From SbD1 sp049300095 (GTDB lineage Bacteria > Desulfobacterota > Syntrophobacteria > Syntrophobacterales > Syntrophobacteraceae), in NCBI GenBank assembly GCA_049300095.1, contig JBAQYM010000202.1, positions 1 through 64,000 of the forward strand: a stretch of DNA of 64,000 bases, read 5' to 3'. The position numbers were made by a program, and so were the translations under genes. Under the pieces are notes generated by a model, which was not told where the DNA came from, did not search any database, and saw only the letters and a list, made by a program, of their open reading frames with translations. Below, in pieces: positions 53,390 to 62,093 of the stretch; the stretch's first letter is position 1, and each line of letters begins with the position of its first letter.

Positions 53390-54148
53390 GGATTCTCCAG
53401 GGGAGGTCTTTTGCGATCCAACAATGGATTTTACAGTCTGTACAAAACGACAAACATAGATGCCCGATGGCCTCAAGGAGTTCGAGGGACCGTCCACAAG
53501 AGAGCATCCCGAATGCGGTCAATCCGATGGCGGATTTCACCGATTACCATGAGGCATGCTCCCTGCCGCATGATCCACGGCGGTACCGCTGCCTTTCGGC
53601 AAAGGCCGCGAAAAACGCCACAAACTTTTGATATAAATTCATAGTCTTGGATTATATCGAATTACTTCTACCGAACCTGCCGGGAAGGGTCAAGAAGGAA
53701 ACCGGACAGGAGTAAAAGCGGTCCTTTGAATGGGGACAATCTTGGGGCAGTGACGTTTCTCATTCCACTGAACCGTCTTCCGTTTCGAGGCGCAAGCTGC
53801 ACTCGGGGCTTGTCATCAAAGCTCTGCTTTTTGAACGCTCTCCATCGTTCGGATCGCTCCCCAGCGTTGCCCTCCGGGTAGGCAAATTGAGTATAATGGC
53901 TTTTCGAGTTCAGGGAAGGCGGTTTCTCCAGCCCCTCGATGCCAAAAACCACCTTAATCTTCCTAATTTTGGTCTGGCGAAAAGGGGTCAACTTCACTTC
54001 CCGTATCATCCTCATTTCTCCCCTTTCTTTAGTGTTTGGATACCGCTGACCACGCAGAGGCTTCTGATCCTCTCAAACCCAACCCTTCACGTCCGCTCCC
54101 CTCCTTTTGAATTTCCACCTCAGGAATCCTCTGTGGTGGTTCGAAAAT
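53390..54148. other. Intergenic region between hsdM and the phage-like operon
   Basis: Around 53640-53660 the minus strand reads GATATAATCC, a likely -10 for the hsd operon. A minus-strand frame at 53668-54015 has atypical composition and no ribosome-binding site and is not called. I see nothing else of note. Confidence 0.45.
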
Positions 54149-54403
54149 TTATCCTGATCCATGCACCTGTGCTTTCTTTTTGCCGAAATTTTGGAAGATC
54201 GCGCGCTGCCGCCTATGTTCCCTCGTCTCAGCCGAAATAGCCGGAGATGTGCCCATCCTGTACGGGTGGAGAGGACACGGCTCGGCCCCTTGATGTGAAA
54301 CTCCGGCCGGACATTGCCTGATCCATTCCAAGTCGCCGCACGTGCACTGAATACAAAAAGCCCTGATGGCCTTGATTGGTGTAAGTCGGCCACTTGGTCT
54401 CAT
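54149..54403 (-). CDS. Small phage-type zinc-finger protein
   Basis: An 84-residue protein. The ATG at 54403 overlaps the stop of the ERCC4-nuclease gene (ATGA), with GGAGGGG 6 nt upstream. LTPIKAIRAFCIQCTCGDLE and the later CP...CPLHPYRMG match small cysteine-rich proteins common in prophages and islands, in which C17, C20 or C22, C31 and C43 would bind zinc. The C-terminal 30 residues are basic. Likely a DNA-associated accessory protein; function unknown. Confidence 0.7.
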   Translation of the reverse strand: MRPSGRLTPIKAIRAFCIQCTCGDLEWIRQCPAGVSHQGAEPCPLHPYRMGTSPAISAETREHRRQRAIFQNFGKKKAQVHGSG

Positions 54404-54906
54404 TTACGCCCCTCCTGCTCAGATTGCCCGCAGCCCCGGCCACCCTGTTCGTTGCATGCCGCCCGATAGCACTTCCCGATCTCCGCCAGGTATTTTTCGA
54501 GCAGGCTGTATGTCACGTACTCCGCGCCCGCCCTGTTCCCAGCCCATACGAAGGGGACTCGATACCGGACCTGGAAAGTGATGATGCTTTGTAACACTGC
54601 ATGGGCTTTCATCTCGGATCGATATTGTCCCCGTCTCACATCGTCAAAGCTGCCCTCCACCACAACGGCGAACAGATCGAAATGCCGCCCCCTGTGTAGC
54701 TCCCGCACGAACCGGTCCCGGTTCGTGCCCTTTAAACAGCCGACCAAATCTTCGAGGCCCTTACGCTCGATTGCCACGCGGTCCTCGAAGCCCGGCAGAC
54801 TGTAGTCTCCGGTCGGCAGTGCTGCCCTCTCGATCCGAACGCCGCCATAGCGCTCGTGCTCGAAGCTGTAAAAGGCCTGCTCGCGGCTATCGACCAAAAT
54901 TCGCAT
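54400..54906 (-). CDS. ERCC4-type nuclease
   Basis: A 168-residue stand-alone nuclease of the ERCC4/XPF fold. Motif positions: D6 in ILVDSREQ, D34 in GDYSLPGF, and E47-R48-K49 in AIERKGLEDL, the metal-binding GDxnERKxxxD signature. No helicase or HhH domain is fused. In phages and mobile elements such nucleases process branched or ends of DNA during replication or recombination. It is 2 nt downstream of the next replication-type gene and coupled to the zinc-finger gene. Confidence 0.88.
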   Translation of the reverse strand: MRILVDSREQAFYSFEHERYGGVRIERAALPTGDYSLPGFEDRVAIERKGLEDLVGCLKGTNRDRFVRELHRGRHFDLFAVVVEGSFDDVRRGQYRSEMKAHAVLQSIITFQVRYRVPFVWAGNRAGAEYVTYSLLEKYLAEIGKCYRAACNEQGGRGCGQSEQEGRK

Positions 54907-54908
54907 GC

Positions 54909-55532
54909 TTATTCCTCCCGATGCCCTTCAGGTTCCGGCAGGAGGCGGACATTCTTGCTTTCCGGCTGAAACTGGCTCAACCCGCCGGACTCCAGGAAAG
55001 CCCGTACCTTCTCTGGCGTCCCGATTACCTTCGGCGGCATGCTCGGGACTTCACCTTTTCCCTGCCTGTGCTTCCATCTCCAGTCACCGAGTTCGTAGGT
55101 CTGCAGGCTGGTGGTTGCCGTGTAGACTTTCAAAAACTTCTGCAAAAGGAACTGAGCATCCTTTCCCTTGCAACCGCCCGCCATCCTGTCCCATCCGCCA
55201 AGTGCGTCAACGGTTTGGGTAACTTTTGGATCGACGAAGATAAGACCCTGCCCCGACTGCACTTCCTCCGCCGCACGTTGAACCTCCAACCAGGCTCCAA
55301 GTGCCTGCTGCTCATTTCGCCCCTCGATCTCATCAATGATTTCAGCCGGGGTCGGGATTCTTCTAAAACATTTCCACCGCCGCACCCCCTGGTGGACAGC
55401 ATGTTCAACTTCCTCATTCGTGTAGTCGGCGAGCGCGCGCCAATACAGCTCCGCGAGGGCCTTGCTGATATCCTTGTCGTACAGTTCCCCAAGCGCAGAC
55501 AGGATACCCTTAAATCTGTTCTCGTCGGTCAT
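54909..55532 (-). CDS. Phage-like replication accessory protein
   Basis: A 207-residue soluble protein. The N-terminus FKGILSALGELYDKDISKALAELYWRALADY and the RRWKCFRRIPTPAEIID stretch match the helical pattern of phage proteins that load or inhibit the replicative helicase (gp33/DUF6475-like), but this is a pattern judgement. The C-terminal 100 residues are Lys/Glu/Pro-rich. Its start overlaps the end of the upstream replication protein gene (ATGA-like, 55529-55532). Confidence 0.6.
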   Translation of the reverse strand: MTDENRFKGILSALGELYDKDISKALAELYWRALADYTNEEVEHAVHQGVRRWKCFRRIPTPAEIIDEIEGRNEQQALGAWLEVQRAAEEVQSGQGLIFVDPKVTQTVDALGGWDRMAGGCKGKDAQFLLQKFLKVYTATTSLQTYELGDWRWKHRQGKGEVPSMPPKVIGTPEKVRAFLESGGLSQFQPESKNVRLLPEPEGHREE

Positions 55533-56329
55533 TGTGGCCCTCCCGGTCTCCAGTCCTTAAGATTCTCGATGGTCCTCGCCGTTTTCTCAGACACCAAGCC
55601 CACCGAAGATAACGCCGCGGGGGCTTCGTCCTCCCAGCGCCGGCCCTTCAAAAAGCTCGAAGGCAGGGGGATGTACTGCCCTTTTTCCTTGCGCCACTCA
55701 TGGCTTGCGGCTCTGGAGGTTACGGCTTGGATTATCGTCTCCGTAAGGGCATCATTGGGGGAAAGCTTGTTCCATGCCTTAAGCGCGGCCAGCCTGTTCT
55801 GTTTTTTCGGGTAGGCTGTGAAGAATCGGCGGAATGTATCGCTTTCGGAGGCGTCTTTCCTCTTTGTCGATGACGCGCGCTTGGCACTGGCATTCTCAGC
55901 GCGGGCATCCCCCCTCCGGGGGACTATAGGGGGAGAATCAGGAATCGGGTATCCGGAATCAGGAATCAGGAATCCGGAATCAGCCGGGCAACTTCTGTTC
56001 TCGCCCGGTGCTGGAATGGTGCTCTTCTTCTCCGCGCGATGAGGGTTCTGATGTTTAGTAAAATTGACCACTTGGATGTATGAAATTTCAGAATTGCTAA
56101 CCTTATAGCAGATGAGGAAGCCCTTGCACTCCAGTTGCTGAAGAAGTTCAACAACCTCGCAACTGTCGTATGGAAGCAATTCGGCCTTAATCCGTTTTGG
56201 TCGATACTCTAGCCTGCCCTTACGGTCAGCCATGCACCAGAGGCCAGCGAAGAGTATTCTTGCCAGCGGATCGCACTCGCTCAGGTCTTCATTCTTGAAA
56301 AACCCCGGTTTGATATTGCGTGCTCGCAT
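55529..56329 (-). CDS. Phage-type replisome organiser / DnaT-like protein
   Basis: A 266-residue protein. The start at 56329 gives MRARNIKPGFFKNEDLSECD, the usual opening of phage replication-initiation proteins with a winged-helix domain (LARILFAGLWCMADRKGRLE...IKAELLPYD). A Pro/Ser/Asp linker near 130-160 is made of repeated short units (GFLIPDSGYPIPDSPP) encoded by tandem GGAATCA-type DNA. The C-terminal domain (FRRFFTAYPKKQNRLAALKAWNKL) resembles the helicase-loader contact region. Lies 17 nt after the HTH gene in the same operon. It should direct replication of the excised element. Confidence 0.78.
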   Translation of the reverse strand: MRARNIKPGFFKNEDLSECDPLARILFAGLWCMADRKGRLEYRPKRIKAELLPYDSCEVVELLQQLECKGFLICYKVSNSEISYIQVVNFTKHQNPHRAEKKSTIPAPGENRSCPADSGFLIPDSGYPIPDSPPIVPRRGDARAENASAKRASSTKRKDASESDTFRRFFTAYPKKQNRLAALKAWNKLSPNDALTETIIQAVTSRAASHEWRKEKGQYIPLPSSFLKGRRWEDEAPAALSSVGLVSEKTARTIENLKDWRPGGPQ

Positions 56330-56346
56330 GGTATTAGCCCCCCGGT

Positions 56347-56616
56347 CTACGCCGCCGCTCGTTGCCGGGTCTGCAACCACTCGACTAAGGCCTCGCGTGT
56401 ATAGCCGACGCGGTTGCCAAGGTATATCTTGGCCGGCCCTTGCCCTGGTCGGTAGTCGAAATTCTGCATGGTCGCGCGGCGATAGGGAAGCCCCAGGCGC
56501 TCGGCGTAGTGGTCCCAGCGATGCCGCCAGATGATCGGGGGGGCGGCTTCTAAAAGAAATGTCCAGTCGATTATGGGGTTTTGCGGGTGGGTCTTGCCAT
56601 GTCCTTGTGTGTGCAT
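56347..56616 (-). CDS. Small helix-turn-helix protein of the phage-like operon
   Basis: An 89-residue protein starting MHTQGHGKTHPQNP with GGAGGG 7 nt upstream. The central part WDHYAERLGLPYRRATMQNF and YLGNRVGYTREALVEWLQTR looks like a MerR/AlpA or excisionase-type winged helix, including the usual NRVGYTREALVEWL ending. It is the first gene of the minus-strand operon. It may be the excisionase or operon regulator of the island. Confidence 0.65.
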   Translation of the reverse strand: MHTQGHGKTHPQNPIIDWTFLLEAAPPIIWRHRWDHYAERLGLPYRRATMQNFDYRPGQGPAKIYLGNRVGYTREALVEWLQTRQRAAA

Positions 56617-57703
56617 TGAAGCCCTCCATAAGTTATGAGGGCCGCTGGTGGTGAGGAGTGAAATGAAAATAAAAGGCTCCTCAGCCGCAGCGAACACCTC
56701 GCCACAGTGAAGAGCCTAAACAGTGCACCCAATTCCCCCACAAAGGCATCAGGACGACGCCTTTTACCCAGCAGACGCCACTCGCAGATCGGTGTTGGCG
56801 CCAATGACCTGAGCTATTGTCAGGCCGTTTAGCAGGGGCAAGGTACCCACCCTGCTGGGTGGGATCATTCCAGCCCTGGGAACAAGCACACTTTTATCTC
56901 TATCCCGCGATGAATTCTGGATCACCCATCGCAACGTGATAATGCTACCTTCATTAATGACTTAAAATCAAGTATTTTCGTCTAATTCGGGACCAACCTA
57001 TCATAACGTCAAGTGCCTAAAATGCTTACGAATAATGCGCAACCACTTTTCCTAAGGACGTTATTTGGTTTTTAAGGAAAATGGGGGGACTCCTTAAGGG
57101 GGAAAATCTCGCATGGAAAACGGCCCGCTTCAATTTTTAGGGGAGGTAGCTTTTTTTGAAGATGGGGGGTAGGTATACCCTCCTGGATCGGGTGCACACC
57201 TGCACAGCGCCCCTAAATTCGGCTCCTGGTCTCCGTTTACATTGTGATTTGGCGATTGCACACCCCTTGCACGTCCCCGACTTGGCCTTAACACCAGAAA
57301 GCGCTTATGGAAAATGAGGATGTCGATGTAGAGGGAGGGGACCCATCTCGCGCCGCGTCCGGCCTCAAAAGGGGATATGGGGGGGCTTTGCCGGACAAGT
57401 GCCGAGGAGGGCTTTCCCCCAGGCCGGGGGGCGTTCGGCACTGGGAATCACCTGCAGGGATCACGGCCAAGGGTATTCATCCTCTCGGTATGTCCCGCCG
57501 GAGGAGCCGGATTGCCAGGGAAGCCTTCCGCCCCGATGGGGCCTTATTGCTTTGGTAAGTCATTCGGATCGGGATTCGAGGTCCGTTGAATTGAGGGAGG
57601 TGGGACAAACCCCGTTCCTGAAAAAAGCGGGACAGGAGCGGGACAAGATAGGTTTACAAGCAAAATGGGTTACGGTGATCTGCCATAACCCATTGCTTTT
57701 ACT
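56617..57703. other. Intergenic region at the right end of the island
   Basis: About 1.1 kb without a supported gene. The part 56880-57060 is AT-rich; on the minus strand TTGATT with TAGCAT 18 nt later is a possible promoter for the phage-like operon. Frames at 57130-57560 on both strands have unusual composition and no family pattern. The phased repeats at 57601-57645 are listed separately. Confidence 0.45.
57601..57646 (+). repeat. Phased GGGACA repeats at the right island end
   Basis: TGGGACA at 57601 and CGGGACA at 57628 and 57639 (11-bp spacing). The 25 bp at 57622-57646 equal 31491-31515 at the left end in the same orientation. The site is 58 bp inside the right attachment repeat, as expected for integrase arm sites; it could also be a leftover of an older integrase-gene end. 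Confidence 0.55.
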
Positions 57704-57778
<75 letters not shown>

Positions 57779-58041
57779 GCCGGCCTCTAAATAGTGATGT
57801 TTTGCACCCGATGTCAACCCTCTTTCGGGAGGTCCGCGTTTTTGAGCGGCTGTACTGTGCCCCCCGGGATCGGGCGCATGCTTTTTGTTTTGCGTTTTTT
57901 ACCAAAAAATAGTTAGTTTGCAGGGTCAAAAAAATCCGTTGGAGTCAGCCCGATAGATACGGGGGCAAAGCGATCGGGAGCAGTTTTTGGAAAAACAGGG
58001 CCGGGAGTGTAGACTTTTACCGGCCAGGGGAGGTCTTTTTT
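57779..58041. other. Leader between the tRNA and the small membrane protein
   Basis: Contains the tRNA promoter region and an AT-rich stretch at 57880-57920. No gene or structured element is recognised. Confidence 0.4.
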
Positions 58042-58230
58042 ATGAGCCGTTCGACACAATGGCTGAGTCTTGTCGCGGGGATCGTTATTTTTGGATACGG
58101 AATCATGAAGCTCTTCAACGAAGGGGATTGGGTCCTCTTTGTTCTCGGGCTGCTCATCGTTGCTTTCAGCGTTTCAAAAATGGTAAAGACCGGAATGGGC
58201 GGGGGGCCGGGGTCCGACCGGAAAGATTAG
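58042..58230 (+). CDS. Small two-helix membrane protein
   Basis: A 62-residue protein. GGGGAGG lies 10 nt before the ATG. Two hydrophobic helices (LSLVAGIVIFGYGIMKLF and WVLFVLGLLIVAFSVSKMV) are joined by a short acidic turn (NEGD), with a charged tail. No known domain. Located 168 nt before lysS on the same strand, with unknown relation to it. Confidence 0.75.
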   Translation: MSRSTQWLSLVAGIVIFGYGIMKLFNEGDWVLFVLGLLIVAFSVSKMVKTGMGGGPGSDRKD

Positions 58231-58398
58231 GACCGCCCGACGGTATTCCCCGGGTTATCGAATCGGTCAAGGACCCGCAAAGACAGGCAAAAGGACAACC
58301 CCCTTGACGCGGCGAGGCAAATAATCTAACTTTGCTCGCTTTGGCATGCCGCCGTCGCAATATCGCAAATCAGCAGGGAAAAGGCTTTGTCGCACGCT

Positions 58399-59892
58399 AT
58401 GGAAGATCTCAATGTCGTTACGCGGGAGCGTTTGGAGAAGGCCGCCAAGCTCGAGAGGCAGGGCGTGGCGCTCTATCCCAACGGCTATCCCGTGCCGCAC
58501 AAGATAAAGGACCTGATAGAATCCGCCGGTGACAAAACGGCTGAAGAGATCCAGGCGGACCCGGGGTCCCACACCGTTGCGGGCAGGGTCCTCGCGGTGC
58601 GTTCCTTCGGCAAGTCCACCTTCATGCACATTGCCGACGCGGACTCGAAGATACAGATATATATCCAGCAAAACCAGGTCGGAAAAGAGAGCTATCAACT
58701 GGCGAAAAAGCTCGATATCGGGGACATTATCCGCGTGAGCGGCCCGCTTTTCCGAACGAAGACAAACGAACTCACGGTGCAGGTACTCGAGTTTGTGCTG
58801 CTTACCAAGAACCTGCGGCCTCTTCCGGAAAAATACCACGGCCTCAAGGACATCGAGCTGCGATACCGGCAGCGCTACGTGGACCTGATCGTAAACGAGC
58901 AGGTGAGGGAGACGTTCCGCAAGAGGGCCGGGATCGTACAGGCGATCCGGCGGTTTCTCTCGGATCGCGGTTTCCTCGAGGTGGAAACGCCCATGATGCA
59001 GGCGGTCCCCGGAGGGGCGACGGCGAAGCCGTTCAAGACGTTCCACAATGCGCTCAACATGGACCTCTACCTTCGCATAGCCCCTGAGCTCTACCTCAAG
59101 AGACTGCTGGTGGGCGGGTTCGAGCGCGTGTACGAACTCAACCGCAATTTCCGAAACGAGGGGATCTCGACGCAGCATAACCCCGAGTTTACGATGCTCG
59201 AATTCTACCAGGCCCATGCGACATACGAAGACCTGATGGACCTGACCGAGGAGCTGTTCGGCCAACTGGCCCGGGAAGTAAACGACGGGAATTTGCGGCT
59301 CGAATACCAGGGCCAGGTCATCGACCTCTCGCCTCCCTGGGCTCGGTACAGCCTGCGCGATTCGCTCGTACGGATCGGCGATATTCCGGAGGACGCGATC
59401 TATAACTTCGACGATGCGGTGGCTGTGGCGAGGTCTCTGGGCATCGGGATCGAGAAGTTCGAGGGCCACGGAAAGCTGCTCACGAAAATCTTCGACGCGG
59501 TGGTCGAGCCCAGGCTCATCCAGCCCACGTTCATCTATGAGTATCCGCTGGAGGTTTCGCCCCTGTCGCGCAAAAACGAGGCGAACCCGGAATTCGTGGA
59601 CCGTTTCGAGCTATTCATCGCGGCCCGCGAGATGGCAAACGCTTTCTCGGAGCTTAACGATCCGCGCGATCAAAGCGAGAGGTTCACGGCGCAGATCGAG
59701 GCGCGCCGCGCCGGCGACGAGGAAGCCCATTTCATGGACGAGGACTACGTCCGCGCCCTGGAGTACGGGATGCCCCCGGCGGCCGGCGAGGGGATCGGGA
59801 TAGACCGCCTGGTGATGCTGTTCACCGATTCGCCTTCCATCCGCGACGTTATCCTGTTCCCGCATATGAGACCGGAAAAGAAAACTCCATGA
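58399..59892 (+). CDS. lysS: Lysyl-tRNA synthetase, class II
   Basis: A 497-residue enzyme that charges tRNA-Lys. OB-fold anticodon-binding domain from about 55-145 (VAGRVLAVRSFGKSTFMHI), then class II catalytic core: motif 1 around FLEVETPMMQ, motif 2 FERVYELNRNFRNEG...HNPEFTMLEFY, motif 3 GIGIDRLVMLFT near the end. All are intact and the length is normal. I start at ATG 58399; TTG at 58387, closer to AGGGAAAAGG, is an alternative. The stop overlaps the next gene's ATG, so lolC is coupled. Confidence 0.95.
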   Translation: MEDLNVVTRERLEKAAKLERQGVALYPNGYPVPHKIKDLIESAGDKTAEEIQADPGSHTVAGRVLAVRSFGKSTFMHIADADSKIQIYIQQNQVGKESYQLAKKLDIGDIIRVSGPLFRTKTNELTVQVLEFVLLTKNLRPLPEKYHGLKDIELRYRQRYVDLIVNEQVRETFRKRAGIVQAIRRFLSDRGFLEVETPMMQAVPGGATAKPFKTFHNALNMDLYLRIAPELYLKRLLVGGFERVYELNRNFRNEGISTQHNPEFTMLEFYQAHATYEDLMDLTEELFGQLAREVNDGNLRLEYQGQVIDLSPPWARYSLRDSLVRIGDIPEDAIYNFDDAVAVARSLGIGIEKFEGHGKLLTKIFDAVVEPRLIQPTFIYEYPLEVSPLSRKNEANPEFVDRFELFIAAREMANAFSELNDPRDQSERFTAQIEARRAGDEEAHFMDEDYVRALEYGMPPAAGEGIGIDRLVMLFTDSPSIRDVILFPHMRPEKKTP

Positions 59893-61136
59893 ACATGGGT
59901 TACGAGGTTTTCATAAGCATTCGTTACCTGCTCGCCAAACGCCGCCAGACGTTCGTGTCGCTCATCACTTTCATTTCGGTGGCCGGGGTCGCGGTGGGCG
60001 TCACGGCGTTGATAGTGGTGCTCGCGGTGATGAACGGATTTCACGACGACCTTCGAAACCGCATCCTCGGCATCACGTCGCACGTCAATATCGGCAGCTT
60101 CGGCGGCGTCATTCCCAATTACAAGGAACTCATGCGCGAGGTCGAAAAGGAACCCGGGGTGGTGGCGTCCACTCCTTTTATATACGCGCAGGTCATGATC
60201 ACGTCGGGGCGAAGCGTTTCCGGGGCGGTCCTGCGCGGAATCGAGCCTCTTTCGGCATCGAAGGTGATAAAGATCGAGGAGAACCTCATCCGCGGGAACC
60301 TCGCGGACCTGGTTTCCGGGCCGCGCGAGAAGGGCGAGGCGGAGCATCCGGGAATAATTCTCGGCGTCGAGCTTGCCAACAACCTGGGCGTGCGCACCGG
60401 GGACTGGATAACGATAATTTCGCCCGCGGGCAGGCTCACTCCGATCGGGCAGATCCCGAAGAGCAAGCTCTTTCGCGTGGTCGGGATCATTCAGTCGGGC
60501 ATGTTCGAATACGACAACACCCTGGGCTACGTGAGCCTGGCGGCCGCGCAACAGTTCATGGGAATCGGGGACACGGTGACGGGCGTCGAGGTGAAGGTCA
60601 CCGACATCTACAAGGCGAATGAGGTTGCCAAGCGTATCAAGGAGCGTCTCGGCGCCCCGTACTACGTCCGGGACTGGATGCAGATGAACAGCAGCTTCTT
60701 TTCGGCCCTCAAGCTCGAAAAGGTGGTCATGTTCGTCATCCTCACGCTCATCATTCTCGTTGCGGCCTTCAACATCGTGAGCTCGCTCATAATGCTGGTC
60801 ATGGAAAAGGGGCGGGACATAGCCATTCTCAAAACGATGGGGGCCACGACGGCAAGCATCAGGAAGATATTCGTACTGGAAGGATTTCTTATCGGCATAT
60901 CCGGCACGGGCCTGGGGGTGCTGGGAGGGTTTTTTCTGTGCGCCCTGCTCAAGCGCTACCAGTTTATCGATCTTCCTCCGGGCGTGTATCACATATCCAA
61001 GCTTCCGGTAAAAATGGAAATGTTCGATGTGCTGACGATCACGTTTTCGGCGATTCTCATAAGCCTGGCAGCCACGCTGTACCCTTCGCGCAAGGCCGCC
61101 AGGCTCGATCCCGCGGAAGCTCTGCGCTATGAATGA
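59889..61136 (+). CDS. lolC: LolC/E-type lipoprotein-releasing permease
   Basis: A 415-residue inner-membrane permease of the FtsX/MacB class that extracts outer-membrane lipoproteins for LolA. Four transmembrane helices: one after FISIRYLLAKRRQTFVSLITF, then a large periplasmic domain (50-270), then three in the C-terminal 150 residues (VVMFVILTLIILVAAFNIVSS onwards). The elbow motif MEKGRDIAILKTMGAT is diagnostic. A single LolC/E gene together with lolD indicates a homodimeric (LolF-like) transporter, common outside gamma-proteobacteria. Overlaps lysS by 4 nt and lolD by 8 nt. Confidence 0.92.
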   Translation: MNMGYEVFISIRYLLAKRRQTFVSLITFISVAGVAVGVTALIVVLAVMNGFHDDLRNRILGITSHVNIGSFGGVIPNYKELMREVEKEPGVVASTPFIYAQVMITSGRSVSGAVLRGIEPLSASKVIKIEENLIRGNLADLVSGPREKGEAEHPGIILGVELANNLGVRTGDWITIISPAGRLTPIGQIPKSKLFRVVGIIQSGMFEYDNTLGYVSLAAAQQFMGIGDTVTGVEVKVTDIYKANEVAKRIKERLGAPYYVRDWMQMNSSFFSALKLEKVVMFVILTLIILVAAFNIVSSLIMLVMEKGRDIAILKTMGATTASIRKIFVLEGFLIGISGTGLGVLGGFFLCALLKRYQFIDLPPGVYHISKLPVKMEMFDVLTITFSAILISLAATLYPSRKAARLDPAEALRYE

Positions 61137-61857
61137 GGGCAGGCAGTCCATAGAAGTCCACACCCTGGGACTTTCAAAAATATTCGGAAGCGGCCCCAAC
61201 GCAATCGAGCTGTTCAACAACCTCGAACTTGTCATACGGAGCGGCGAGCGCGTGGCCGTCATCGGGGCGTCCGGGGCGGGGAAATCGACACTCCTGAATA
61301 TTCTGGGTACGCTTGAGAGGCCCACCAGCGGGAAAGTCCTTTACGGCGGGCAGGACATTTTCCTGTGGGGCGAGCGGGAACTGGCGAATTTTCGCAACCG
61401 CAATATCGGGTTCGTATTTCAATTCCACTATCTGCTTCCGGAATTCAACGCCCTCGAAAATGTCATGATGCCGGGGCTGATCGCGGGGATTCCCAAGGCG
61501 GAGGTGAAGGACCGGGCAACGGATCTCCTGGTCAGGCTCGGCCTGTCCGCGCGGCTGACGCACAGGACCGGGGAGCTTTCGGGAGGCGAGCAGCAGCGGG
61601 TGGCCGTTGCGAGGGCTTTGCTGCTCCAGCCCAGGCTGTTCCTGGCCGATGAGCCGAGCGGAAACCTGGACAGCCGTACAGGGCGCACGCTTCATGAACT
61701 GCTGGTTTCGTTGAACGAAGACCTCGGGGTGACCATGGTCATCGTGACGCACAACCAGGAACTCGCGTCGATGATGCACCGGGTTTTACGCTTGAAAGAC
61801 GGGCATTTAAGGGAGAACAACGTTTCCGCCGGCACGTCTGCCCCGACGTCAGATTAA
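61129..61857 (+). CDS. lolD: LolD-type ABC ATPase
   Basis: A 242-residue ATP-binding subunit for the LolC/E permease. Walker A GASGAGKSTLLN, Q-loop in VFQFHYLLPEFNALENVMMP, the LSGGE signature in GELSGGEQQRVAVARAL, Walker B LFLADEPSGNLD, and the H-loop TMVIVTHNQELA are all present. It overlaps the permease gene by 8 nt. Confidence 0.95.
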   Translation: MNEGRQSIEVHTLGLSKIFGSGPNAIELFNNLELVIRSGERVAVIGASGAGKSTLLNILGTLERPTSGKVLYGGQDIFLWGERELANFRNRNIGFVFQFHYLLPEFNALENVMMPGLIAGIPKAEVKDRATDLLVRLGLSARLTHRTGELSGGEQQRVAVARALLLQPRLFLADEPSGNLDSRTGRTLHELLVSLNEDLGVTMVIVTHNQELASMMHRVLRLKDGHLRENNVSAGTSAPTSD

Positions 61858-62093
61858 GGCCTGGAGCGGCTTTACGGGGTCTAAAAGAATTCTGTTGGGT
61901 GGGCGGAAAGAAGGTGGTATTAGAGAGTGCGTGGGGCACGAGCCGGGAAATCCGCGTGAAAATAGCACTCGTTTTCGCAGGGGCATGGTGGCGCCTTGGG
62001 CATGCGGCGTTACCGCACGCGACTTGATCGGCCAGTCGTGAACGGATGGTCGTATCATAAGGAACAAGCGGTCAGAGCGGGGGGGCAAAGAAC

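Noticed and set aside
53668..54015. 115-codon minus-strand frame left of the zinc-finger gene
   Set aside because: No ribosome-binding site, basic low-pattern translation; probably intergenic.
57130..57560. Overlapping frames on both strands at the island's right end
   Set aside because: Very GC-rich with Gly/Pro/Arg bias in every frame; none has homologous pattern.
59745..61325. 526-codon minus-strand open frame opposite lysS/lolC
   Set aside because: Spans parts of two well-supported plus-strand genes and has no family pattern.
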